Of a stretch of DNA of 35,994 nucleotides, positions 1-7,929 are shown one piece after another. A program made the translations under genes and the position numbers. The notes under the pieces were generated by a model. That model had not been told where the DNA came from. It searched no databases and saw nothing but the letters and a program-made list of their open reading frames with translations. The DNA comes from a virus, in the IMG/VR virus record IMGVR_UViG_3300022200_000161, positions 1 through 35,994 of that record; one strand, written 5' to 3'. Position 1 is the stretch's first letter; the number at the start of each line of letters is the position of its first letter.

Positions 1-4
1 TTTC

Positions 5-289
5 TCATTTCTGATTCTGTTGGATTTCAAATAGACGCTCGTCAATAACCTTTACATCCTTGCCTATCTCCTCAACTTGTGATTGCGTAGTCATAATCGC
101 ATCACGAATCATCTGGTCTTTAAGGTCATATTCTGTTCGGCTGATGTTAGGCTCAGGAAGTTCCTTGGCTAATTCAATATCAGCCTTGAGTGTAAACCAC
201 ATACCGATAATTGTACCAAGAAAGAACAGCACAGCTATTATCGTTTTAAGGTCTAGTGTGATTTCTGTATCTTCTCCAATCTTAGCCAT
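5..289 (-). CDS. small membrane protein with coiled-coil tail
   Basis: A 94-aa protein with a short acidic N-terminus, one strong membrane segment at about residues 17-35 (IIAVLFFLGTIIGMWF) and a charged, probably coiled-coil C-terminal half with heptad-like spacing. This layout (one membrane helix plus a helical soluble tail) is common among small phage holin-accessory or virion-associated membrane proteins, but no family is recognised. The ATG overlaps the end of the upstream 52-aa gene by 8 nt, so the two small membrane proteins are probably translated together. A stop codon lies at the window edge, so the gene is complete. A role in lysis or DNA entry is possible but unsupported. Confidence 0.75.
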   Translation of the reverse strand: MAKIGEDTEITLDLKTIIAVLFFLGTIIGMWFTLKADIELAKELPEPNISRTEYDLKDQMIRDAIMTTQSQVEEIGKDVKVIDERLFEIQQNQK

Positions 290-440
290 TCTTGTTCTTG
301 TGCATTAGATACCATTTCTGTGCAGTGTATCCGATAGAGATTAATAGAAGCGCAATCTTTAGCGCCATTTCTACTTGAGCAAATGTCACCACAAAGGTGC
401 TTGCGTTTAAGAGCATTACTTTGATATCAGTTTCGTTCAT
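282..440 (-). CDS. 52-aa single-span membrane protein
   Basis: A short gene read directly from the sequence. It encodes MNETDIKVMLLNAST followed by a hydrophobic stretch (about residues 14-40) and a basic tail ending KNKNG. The ATG lies 2 nt after the stop codon of the upstream basic protein, and the 3' end overlaps the next membrane protein gene by 8 nt. This tight packing supports a real gene. The amphipathic N-terminus plus one hydrophobic helix and a basic C-terminus resembles small holins or holin-like proteins, but no family is recognised. Confidence 0.65.
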   Translation of the reverse strand: MNETDIKVMLLNASTFVVTFAQVEMALKIALLLISIGYTAQKWYLMHKNKNG

Positions 441-442
441 TT

Positions 443-733
443 TTACCACTTCACTTTGTTTGCCCAGTACGCAGCGGACATTTTACCTTTGGCGATATTC
501 TTAGAGTGACGAGCTTTGAATGATGCACGTTTCTTCTTCATACGATCAGACTCCCCAGCTTTAGGTTTGCCAGCAGTACTTGCTCCTTGCTCTCCGAAGC
601 GTATGGTCTTGATTTTGTCACCCACCTTAGCCACTACGATGTGTGACTTCTTAGGGTGATTAGGAGTACGCTTAGGCTGGTTAAAACCGCTAACTCCTGC
701 TCGTGCTAAACGTGAATCTTTCTTTGCTTTCAT
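443..733 (-). CDS. small basic phage protein (DUF6321-like)
   Basis: A 96-aa, very Lys/Arg-rich protein. The middle (PKRTPNHPKKSHIVVAKVGD...IRFGEQG) and the end (SFKARHSKNIAKGKMSAAYW) match, from memory, a small family widespread in tailed phages of marine and soil bacteria, probably DUF6321, function unknown. The frame stays open upstream to a GTG at 739, but the ATG at 733 is preferred because it sits in a GTTATG context. A TAnnTTTG promoter element ends only 5 nt upstream of it, so its transcript may be leaderless. The strong positive charge suggests nucleic-acid contact or packaging with the virion; that is inference. Confidence 0.85.
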   Translation of the reverse strand: MKAKKDSRLARAGVSGFNQPKRTPNHPKKSHIVVAKVGDKIKTIRFGEQGASTAGKPKAGESDRMKKKRASFKARHSKNIAKGKMSAAYWANKVKW

Positions 734-738
734 AACCA

Positions 739-746
739 CAAAGATA
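739..746 (-). promoter_or_regulatory. TATCTTTG promoter element (minus strand)
   Basis: On the minus strand this reads TATCTTTG, a perfect match to the Bacteroidota -7 consensus TAnnTTTG. It lies between the terminator at 748-779 and the ATG at 733, leaving only 5 nt before the start codon. No convincing TTG is seen at -33. The same octamer precedes genes at 1059, 18764 and 25692. Confidence 0.5.
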
Positions 747-747
747 T

Positions 748-779
748 AAAAAAAGAGGGCTACATTTCTGTAACCCTCT
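748..779 (-). terminator. rho-independent terminator (minus strand)
   Basis: On the minus strand an 11-bp stem (AGAGGG-T-TACA paired with TGTA-G-CCCTCT, with one T-G wobble) closes a GAAA loop and is followed by seven T residues. It lies just downstream of the 85-aa gene (802-1059) and ends its transcript before the promoter at 739-746. Confidence 0.85.
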
Positions 780-801
780 GAGTGTAAGCGTGGTAAGAAT
801 G

Positions 802-1059
802 TTACTCCTTAACCTCTTCAGCTTCTTCTACGACTTCCTCGTATTCACCTGTGTTTAGGTCAACGGTGATAGAACCGTATTTGTCTTCAAGTTCTTTTTG
901 TGCAGAAGCCATTGCCTCTTCCATAGAGTTTACTTGAAGCTGTGCTTTGAAAGCTTGGTTAGTAGCTTCGCCAAGAATAGTCTTTGCTTGAGTGAGGTTA
1001 GATACAGCAGTCTGGATTGACTTCAATTCCTCTTCCGTAAGTTTAGCCTTGTCAGCCAT
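802..1059 (-). CDS. coiled-coil hypothetical protein
   Basis: An 85-aa acidic protein. Residues 1-62 are predicted helical with heptad-like spacing (LTEEELKSIQTAVSNLTQAK...). A short segment (YGSITVDLNTGEY) follows, then an extremely acidic end (EEVVEEAEEVKE). Proteins of this layout are frequent near tail genes of Bacteroidota and marine phages, but no function is known. The gene forms its own transcription unit, with a TATCTTTG element upstream (1093-1100) and a strong terminator immediately downstream. Confidence 0.8.
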   Translation of the reverse strand: MADKAKLTEEELKSIQTAVSNLTQAKTILGEATNQAFKAQLQVNSMEEAMASAQKELEDKYGSITVDLNTGEYEEVVEEAEEVKE

Positions 1060-1092
1060 AATGTTTAAATGTTTAAGTTAATTAACGTGGTA

Positions 1093-1100
1093 CAAAGATA
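1093..1100 (-). promoter_or_regulatory. TATCTTTG promoter element (minus strand)
   Basis: A perfect TAnnTTTG match on the minus strand, about 33 nt upstream of the ATG at 1059, in the gap between two genes. No TTG lies at the usual -33 distance, so this would be a phage promoter with a weak or different upstream element. Confidence 0.5.
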
Positions 1101-1109
1101 ATGCAAAAT

Positions 1110-1556
1110 CTATAATGCTGACACGATGGCAATGCCTAGCCACAATAGTGACATACCATAGTTAAGGACAGCTGTCTGTACGTCATTGAGTGGATACTTC
1201 ACAGGGTATCCTAGCTTCTTCCCTTTGTATTGGAATAGCCCTGGACCGTTGTGACAGCTAAACCATTCCTTCTTACCGAAGATCATACGTCTAGGCTTAT
1301 CAATGAGGTCGGGCATACATCCCATAATGTATCCAAAGGAAGCGAGCCAGAAGTGACCAGTGAGGTAAGCGCCTACCAGAAACATAGCAAAACACGTTGC
1401 TTCAATGATTGCTGCGTGGAACTGATCCCTTAGACCAGACTCACCCACGTAGTCCCACACAAAGTGAGATACAAAAGCAACAGAGCCACCAAGGATATAA
1501 TCCCCAGTGGCTAATGTTATTGCTGCGCCTGTAGTCCCGTGAACCGAGAACCACAT
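1110..1556 (-). CDS. integral membrane protein, possibly metal-binding
   Basis: A 148-aa hydrophobic protein with probable membrane segments at about residues 12-34, 48-80 and 128-147. Polar residues that could bind a metal stand out: H6, H31-x3-D35 and a PDLID motif at 82-86. This recalls the YdjM/DUF457-type predicted membrane-bound metal-dependent hydrolases, which have a similar His/Asp pattern, but the match is weak and made by eye. The start codon overlaps the end of the upstream gene by 1 nt (TAATG). It lies among virion genes, so it may act on the host envelope. Confidence 0.7.
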   Translation of the reverse strand: MWFSVHGTTGAAITLATGDYILGGSVAFVSHFVWDYVGESGLRDQFHAAIIEATCFAMFLVGAYLTGHFWLASFGYIMGCMPDLIDKPRRMIFGKKEWFSCHNGPGLFQYKGKKLGYPVKYPLNDVQTAVLNYGMSLLWLGIAIVSAL

Positions 1557-1927
1557 TATTCAGCAGGAGTTTCTTCAACTTCTGGAGTCGGCTCTGCGAT
1601 AGTCAACGTTACTGAAGACGGTGCTGCAAGATCTGCAATTTGAGAATCTAGAGATGCCTCAATCTCTGATACACGTTCTGTACCCATTGCTCCTTTAGTC
1701 CAAGCAATCATATCCTCGTGAGTTACTGCATCAAAAGCTGTAAAGCCAGATAAGTCAGCAGTCTCCAAAGTTTGTGTACCAATTACGGTAGAGCTGTTCG
1801 TGCCGTCTGTTCCGGTTACACGGTAGTGTACGTTGTAGACAACTTGAGATTCGGTTACCCCGTTCTCGTCTGTGTGTGTTGGGTACGCATCTACTGTGCG
1901 ACAGTCCCAAGAATAAGTGTTAGCCAT
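1556..1927 (-). CDS. small virion-associated protein (DUF7936-like)
   Basis: A 123-aa acidic protein, mostly beta-strand in character in its first half (YSWDCRTVDAYPT...VVYNVHYRVTGTDGTNS...IGTQTLETADLSGFTAFDAVT). A helical segment follows (EDMIAWTKGAMGTERVSEIEASLDSQIADL), then a Pro/Glu-rich end. The pattern matches, from memory, a family often found beside tail genes of marine podo- and siphoviruses (probably DUF7936). Function unknown; a minor tail or head-to-tail component is a reasonable guess from position. Confidence 0.8.
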   Translation of the reverse strand: MANTYSWDCRTVDAYPTHTDENGVTESQVVYNVHYRVTGTDGTNSSTVIGTQTLETADLSGFTAFDAVTHEDMIAWTKGAMGTERVSEIEASLDSQIADLAAPSSVTLTIAEPTPEVEETPAE

Positions 1928-1953
1928 TTTAAAATGTTTATGTTATAACGTTA

Positions 1954-1961
1954 CAAAAATA
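1954..1961 (-). promoter_or_regulatory. TATTTTTG promoter element (minus strand)
   Basis: On the minus strand this is TATTTTTG, which fits TAnnTTTG. It lies in the 40-nt gap between the 244-aa and 123-aa genes, 26 nt upstream of the ATG at 1927. In an A/T-rich gap this could be chance. Confidence 0.35.
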
Positions 1962-1967
1962 ATAATT

Positions 1968-2702
1968 TTAGCGACAGATATTTACTGATTCTATAACTGT
2001 CTCATTGTTTGAATCAAGCAAGTATATGTTGTACTTAGTGGAACTTCCAGTAGGTGTGTAAGCATACCATTGGTTGAACCCTGCTGATGGCTGGAACTGA
2101 TTTGACAGCTGTGAATCGGTCCATAGTGTATCTAATGCTACTGGAGCTGCTGTAGACCCACTCTTGTATACCAATACATTAGTTGTGAAGTTACAAGCCT
2201 CCTCAGCTTGCCCCGCTGCATCGGTAGATATGTTACCTGACTCAACACAAGTAAATACACCTTCAACATAACCTGCTGAGGTAATCAGATAGGATTTACC
2301 ACAAACAGGTGAGTACCAGTACAGACCTTGACCATCAAATGGTGTTGTCTTGGCAGAATCGGTATATACTGTTCTTCCTATTGTTGGACATTCAGATGTT
2401 CCTGAAGTTCCGTGGTATAGTGTTAGGCTATCTGGTCCTGTCAATGCACACGCTGCTCCAGATGTAGACTGACCACTGTTCACTACATTAAAGAATCCAG
2501 CTGCTGATGCGGTGTGATCGTATCCGTACCACTCGCTCATAGCCGCAGGGTTGCTAGCGTTAGGGTAAGATGCGGAAGCAGTATTGATGGTTGCGTATCC
2601 TCCGTTCTCAGCTGTATCCAAAGAGATGGTAGCGGTACTAGACCGCCCCAACTCTGTGTTTATCTCCGACATCTTTATAGTCCCACTACTTTGTAGAGCC
2701 AT
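1968..2702 (-). CDS. putative tail/virion fibre-associated protein
   Basis: A 244-aa protein rich in Ser, Thr, Gly and Ala with few charges. The N-terminus (MALQSSGTIKMSEINTELGRSSTATISL) and the following SEWYGY segment resemble a module common at the start of phage tail-fibre and adhesin proteins from marine phages. About seven Cys residues in the middle and C-terminal parts could form disulphides or bind metal. The gene starts inside the last 17 nt of the giant S74-type fibre gene upstream, so the two are translationally linked. It may be a fibre-tip protein or receptor-binding accessory; that is inference from position and composition. Confidence 0.75.
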   Translation of the reverse strand: MALQSSGTIKMSEINTELGRSSTATISLDTAENGGYATINTASASYPNASNPAAMSEWYGYDHTASAAGFFNVVNSGQSTSGAACALTGPDSLTLYHGTSGTSECPTIGRTVYTDSAKTTPFDGQGLYWYSPVCGKSYLITSAGYVEGVFTCVESGNISTDAAGQAEEACNFTTNVLVYKSGSTAAPVALDTLWTDSQLSNQFQPSAGFNQWYAYTPTGSSTKYNIYLLDSNNETVIESVNICR

Positions 2703-5700
2703 TTAGCTGTGCTTTTAGTTCGTCAATTTGAGCTTGCTGTTCCTTCATAGCTTCAATAAGTACACCTACTAGGTTACCGTAAGCTACGGAGTACATACCC
2801 TGTTCGTCTTGGCTTACAACTTCAGGCATAACCTCAAGCATCTCTTGCGCTATAACCCCTATAGAACGCTTCTCAGCACCTATCTTGTTGTAGCCTACAC
2901 CTCGCATAGCCTTAACCTTATCAAGTGCGTTAGGGATCGTTTCTACGTTCTCTTTAACACGAGCATCAGAGTAGGCAATCACATCACCTGTAGCACGGAT
3001 AGTACCGCTAACGTCAAGTGCGTATGATGGGTCTGTTCTTCTTACCCCTACGTACTGAGATGCATCTAGGATAAGCTTGTTACCTACAGCTCCTACTTTA
3101 GGGATGGTAGATGTAGAGTTGTCTAGGAATCCTACGTAAGAACCAGAGTCTGAAGAAGCTGTTAGTATACCGATGTCAGCAGTACCGCTAGAGACAGTTA
3201 GTTTGTATTGAGGGTTATTAGTCCCAATCCCAACGTTACCAGAAGAATCAATACGCATACGTTCAGTACCAATTGTCCCAAACGACAGATAACTAGATGC
3301 GCCACTAACACCTATAATTTGAGCAGCGCTAGATGGACCAAAATAAATTGCACTTCCGCTATTTGATAACTGTATGCTACCTCCAGTTACATCCAACTTA
3401 GCACCTGGATTAGTAGTCCCAATACCTACGTTGCCTCCAGATTTAAGATACAACGTAGAGCTGTTATTGGGAACGTCTATGAAATTAAAAATTCCTGAAT
3501 CTCCAAAATCAATTCTACCCTGAATAACATCTAGTTCATCCTTATATCTTAATTGAGCTGAATGTGAGCCTTTTAAATCTAATAAGGGTATACCACTTGA
3601 ATGAGTAGTTTCTAATATAAGATTAGCTCCTGTAGCACTACTAGACTCTATGTGTAATTTACTGTCTGGACTAGTAGTCCCGATACCAACGTTGCCAGTA
3701 CTAGTAATACGCATTCTCTCCTGGAAGCTTACATTAGCTTCGCCAGTATGGAATGTTAAAGATGCTTCTCCTTTAAAACTGCTATCATTAATTGAACGTA
3801 TTCTAGAAACAACACCAACTCCCCCTCCTGATGGGTCTGATTGATAAAAATCAATTGTACCTAAAATTTGATTTGCACCAAGACTTGCATCTGTATTGTA
3901 AAACTCTAGTAATGGGTCTTGTCCAGTCCCTGCAAAGTCTCCCGAGATTCTAGAAACACCATTTACATCCAACTTAGCACCTGGACTAGTAGTACCAATA
4001 CCTACGTTGCCAGATGTCCCATCAATCGTTAAACGTGTATTATTCCCAGCGTTAAATGTAAATGCGCTGGTGCTATTATTATATATTAACCCAGCGTGAT
4101 AATCATCATCCGTATCCCCCAATAACAACCCCGCAGTACCACTAGTATTTGTCTTAGCTTGAAAGTATGCAGCTGTTGTGCCTTGTATTCCTACCAATGC
4201 ACTATCATTGAAAGGGTCACCACTATCAGTACCAACTAATATATTTCCTCCTTCAACGTGTAACTTCTCACTAGGACTCGTAGTCCCAATACCTACGTTG
4301 CCAGTTCCTGATGGAATAATTCCAATACTCGTATTTGCACTGCTTGCTTCAAGCGTTACAAGACCACTTGATCCATAACTTAATGCACCTACTGAAGCTC
4401 CATTGTTCCCATACTTTATAACTCCGTTAACATCAAGTTTAGAAGACGGACTGATAATCCCGATACCAATTAAACCACTATCCCTAGTAATGGTCATATG
4501 CTTGGTAGCGGTTATTAAGTTTTCACCAGATGTTGCTTCGGCATCGTTGGGTCCAGTAAAATGCATCTTATTTGCCTTACCATCGTAGTAGATACCCATT
4601 GTGACATTTTGTGGGCTTGTGCCTAGGAGCTCAGTAAATGCAATACCACCACTCATACCCACTTCAGAGGTAGTTTCTCCAATACTCAATACTGGACCAC
4701 CAAAGTCTGCGTTTACAGTAGTTGTTTTTATTAATGTTAAATCTCCACGTACATCTACCTTAGCTAAAGGACTAGTTGTCCCAATACCAACATTGTTACT
4801 ATTGTTTATAGATACAACTGGTGAAGAACCGCTAGATTGATTACCAATTTCAAAATTGTAATGATTTGCTGTTCCGTAAATATTCTTACCAATCAACCAA
4901 TCCGTACCAGTATAAGCGCCAATATAAATAGCACTTGAAGTAGCTCCTACAGTAGCATTACTAAACTGAGCAGTAATATTTTGAGTGCCGTTTGCTGCTC
5001 CAGGTGCATTAACAGTAAGTTTTCTGGCTGGACTAGTAGTTCCAATTCCTACGTTGCCATTGTTTAATATCTTCAGTCTTGTATTCCAAGTGATAGCAGT
5101 TCCTGCTGTTCCTGATGCAGCGTTTCTATATGTTAATGTTCCATCAGCATTGTCAAGCCAAAAATCGTTTGCATAATTTGTGTTTATGTATGTGTCCTGC
5201 GCTGTTCCAGAATTATCTTTTACATAATAATTACCAGACAAGTGTGTATCTGAAGCACGACCCCATAAAGTTGTACCGTCTCCAATTTGAATACTATTAA
5301 ATGCAGACCACCAATCACTTTTTGGAGTTCCTATAGTCCCTACACTAGCATTACCCGAAACTTGTAGTTTCACAGCTGGACTAGTTGTCCCGATACCAAC
5401 GTTGCCACCAGATGAATTTATTGAAAGGTTCGTAAAAGCTGTTCCTTGATATACCGTCTGTATTGTACCGTAACCATTTCCAGTTGCATTGTATCCAAGT
5501 ATTAACTGCTTACCTAAACTATCATTACCTTCTATTACAAGAACCTCTGTTTGACCAGACTGTGCTACTACGTGTAGTCTTTTAAAAGGACTAGTAGTCC
5601 CAATACCTACGTCACCTGAAGCTTTTATAACAATACCATTATTTAAACTATCAGATGTATATAATTTTAGGTCTTGGTTAACATTGGTTCCGATACCAAT

Positions 5701-7929
5701 GCCCCCACTACCTCCGTCATAAAACGATATATTATTTGTGTCTCCTTGAATTCTAGCAATATAACCTGTTGCATTTTTACTTACATCAAGCTTGTAAGAA
5801 GGACTCGTTGTCCCGATACCAACGTTGCCGTCATTAGTTATCCTAAGGGCTTCAGCAAGACCTAGATCATAAGTATAGAACGATAGCCCATATTGATTAC
5901 CCGGATTCTCCGCAACCTGTACTATCTTAGAGGTTATGCCAGTACCGGAAGTTGAACCATCGTTAGTATAGAATTGAATAGTATTCACTTCTTGAGCTGT
6001 CTCTATAGTAGTGTCTACATTCTCTATACGTAATACAGTAGGTGAATTATTACTTCCTTTTGATATATGTAAAGTTGCAGCTGGACTAGTAGTCCCGATA
6101 CCAACGTTGCCAGATGAATCAATACGCATATACTCCGTGCCGTTATTAGCATTTCTAAACGCCAATGCTGAAGCAATACCTGTATTTAATTTGCCTATAC
6201 TATAATCGGTTCCAGGGCTAGAGAAAAATGAAATACCACCAAATGTGCTGTTAGCTCCATCTGCTAATGTATTTCTAACATATATTATACTTCCAGATGT
6301 TGAAGGCGCATCCGCTCTAACATCTAACTTAGCACCTGGACTAGTAGTCCCGATACCTACGTTGCCAGATGTTGTAGCAAAAGCTGTATTACCATTTGGC
6401 TGTATATATAAATTTTGAACGGTAGATCCATCAGCAGACCTGGATTCAATCATATCACGACCTAGTTGCAGTCTTCTATCGTCATCCTCAATTATTAATG
6501 CGGAAGCATTATTACCAGAAGCGTGTATGTGTAATAAATTACTAGGACTAGTAGTCCCAATACCAACGTTACCAGCTTCAGTAATTCGCATACGCTCTAC
6601 GTCAGCTCCACTAATTACCGAACCAAAAATGTGGTTATTATTAGGGAAGTAAAGTATGTCGCTTGAAGAGTTAGAGGATATTCTGCTATTAGCGTTGCCT
6701 AAGTATAGTGATTCACCATTACTAATATAAATATCACCTGCAACATCTAATTTATATGAAGGACTAGTTGTTCCAATACCAACGTTTCCACCATCAAGGA
6801 TAGTTAAAACATTACCTGTACTATCAAGTCTGATGTTAAAATGCGGTGTATCAGCACGCAATTCCATTGTGGGCTCAGAATTGATTCTAGTGTCGTAAAT
6901 GTTAAGCTGTGCATACTTGGCTGCCGCTTGAGAGTATACTGTAGCTGTTGGGTAAGAATCCGCTTCAAATCTAGCTACCTCCCAAGAAGCGTCCTTAACA
7001 ACGTGTAAAGAAGTACTAGGACTAGTAGTCCCAATACCAACGTTACCTGTATCAGATATTGTCATTTTAGGGGTTGAGCCATCATTCCCAGTATAAAACT
7101 CAAGACCATTAAAAGTAGGGAATGTGTTTTGAGACGTTATCTTGGCTCTAAATGTACCTGTTATACTCTCTAAGAAAACTAAAGAATTGTTTCTAGGTAT
7201 AGATATGTCTCCAGCTACAACAAGTTTAGACTGAGTTGGACTTGTAGTCCCGATACCAACGTTGCCTGATTTTGTGACAACCATTCTAGTATTACCTCCA
7301 GCTATATCCCCTTCTTGTACAGTGAAAATATGAGCTGTAGCTGAGTCGTTATCGTTTGTATCTCCGATGACTGTTACAGCTCCTGCCGATGCTACAATAG
7401 CTCTTGAAGATGAAGACCAATTTTGCCAGAGTTTAAGGTTACCCGAACTATCTGCAAAAACTGAATTTGATGTAGACCCCAGCATAACAGTTCCTGCAAT
7501 CCCTGAACTATTTGCGAGAATGCTTCCTGATACGTGTAGCTTTTCACTTGGACTAGTAGTCCCGATACCTACGTAGCCATTTTGAATTAACCTTACTCTC
7601 TCTACACCATTGGTTAAAAATCTATGATGATTTGTAGCAGAGTAAACTAATGCATCTCCTTGTGTTCCGTGGTAATAATCAATAAACCCTCTTAGTCCAG
7701 AAGTGTTAAAAAATCTTATACCTGAGAAGCTATTATCTGGAACATAAGTAGCATAGTATGCCTCACCGTTAGCTTCTACAATAGATTTATTTCTAACGTC
7801 ATATGTGCCTCCGAAGCCAGATGCTCCTGAACGAATGTGTAATAAATTTCCTGGACTCGTTGTCCCGACCCCTAGTTTACCAGTTGATACACTAACTATT
7901 TCGTTATTGAGTATTTTAATCTCTGCCAT
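2686..7929 (-). CDS. giant tail fibre with S74 chaperone domain
   Basis: A 1747-aa fibre. From residue 1 to about 1640 it consists of about 20 units, each ending in the motif G-N-V-G-I-G-T-T-S-P-x-x-K-L-x-V, separated by 50-90 residues of variable Ser/Thr/Asn/Gly-rich sequence. The last 94 residues are a peptidase S74 (endosialidase-type intramolecular chaperone) domain. It begins at Ser1654 in SDARVKEN, and the conserved core GVGYNKIGAEKRSIGVIAQE ends in a coiled coil (LIEAMKEQQAQIDELKAQL). In known family members this domain trimerises the fibre and cuts itself off just before that Ser. The protein starts almost directly with a repeat and has no recognisable virion-anchoring domain, so it probably joins the product of the gene 9 nt upstream. 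Confidence 0.93.
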   Translation of the reverse strand: MAEIKILNNEIVSVSTGKLGVGTTSPGNLLHIRSGASGFGGTYDVRNKSIVEANGEAYYATYVPDNSFSGIRFFNTSGLRGFIDYYHGTQGDALVYSATNHHRFLTNGVERVRLIQNGYVGIGTTSPSEKLHVSGSILANSSGIAGTVMLGSTSNSVFADSSGNLKLWQNWSSSSRAIVASAGAVTVIGDTNDNDSATAHIFTVQEGDIAGGNTRMVVTKSGNVGIGTTSPTQSKLVVAGDISIPRNNSLVFLESITGTFRAKITSQNTFPTFNGLEFYTGNDGSTPKMTISDTGNVGIGTTSPSTSLHVVKDASWEVARFEADSYPTATVYSQAAAKYAQLNIYDTRINSEPTMELRADTPHFNIRLDSTGNVLTILDGGNVGIGTTSPSYKLDVAGDIYISNGESLYLGNANSRISSNSSSDILYFPNNNHIFGSVISGADVERMRITEAGNVGIGTTSPSNLLHIHASGNNASALIIEDDDRRLQLGRDMIESRSADGSTVQNLYIQPNGNTAFATTSGNVGIGTTSPGAKLDVRADAPSTSGSIIYVRNTLADGANSTFGGISFFSSPGTDYSIGKLNTGIASALAFRNANNGTEYMRIDSSGNVGIGTTSPAATLHISKGSNNSPTVLRIENVDTTIETAQEVNTIQFYTNDGSTSGTGITSKIVQVAENPGNQYGLSFYTYDLGLAEALRITNDGNVGIGTTSPSYKLDVSKNATGYIARIQGDTNNISFYDGGSGGIGIGTNVNQDLKLYTSDSLNNGIVIKASGDVGIGTTSPFKRLHVVAQSGQTEVLVIEGNDSLGKQLILGYNATGNGYGTIQTVYQGTAFTNLSINSSGGNVGIGTTSPAVKLQVSGNASVGTIGTPKSDWWSAFNSIQIGDGTTLWGRASDTHLSGNYYVKDNSGTAQDTYINTNYANDFWLDNADGTLTYRNAASGTAGTAITWNTRLKILNNGNVGIGTTSPARKLTVNAPGAANGTQNITAQFSNATVGATSSAIYIGAYTGTDWLIGKNIYGTANHYNFEIGNQSSGSSPVVSINNSNNVGIGTTSPLAKVDVRGDLTLIKTTTVNADFGGPVLSIGETTSEVGMSGGIAFTELLGTSPQNVTMGIYYDGKANKMHFTGPNDAEATSGENLITATKHMTITRDSGLIGIGIISPSSKLDVNGVIKYGNNGASVGALSYGSSGLVTLEASSANTSIGIIPSGTGNVGIGTTSPSEKLHVEGGNILVGTDSGDPFNDSALVGIQGTTAAYFQAKTNTSGTAGLLLGDTDDDYHAGLIYNNSTSAFTFNAGNNTRLTIDGTSGNVGIGTTSPGAKLDVNGVSRISGDFAGTGQDPLLEFYNTDASLGANQILGTIDFYQSDPSGGGVGVVSRIRSINDSSFKGEASLTFHTGEANVSFQERMRITSTGNVGIGTTSPDSKLHIESSSATGANLILETTHSSGIPLLDLKGSHSAQLRYKDELDVIQGRIDFGDSGIFNFIDVPNNSSTLYLKSGGNVGIGTTNPGAKLDVTGGSIQLSNSGSAIYFGPSSAAQIIGVSGASSYLSFGTIGTERMRIDSSGNVGIGTNNPQYKLTVSSGTADIGILTASSDSGSYVGFLDNSTSTIPKVGAVGNKLILDASQYVGVRRTDPSYALDVSGTIRATGDVIAYSDARVKENVETIPNALDKVKAMRGVGYNKIGAEKRSIGVIAQEMLEVMPEVVSQDEQGMYSVAYGNLVGVLIEAMKEQQAQIDELKAQLNGSTK

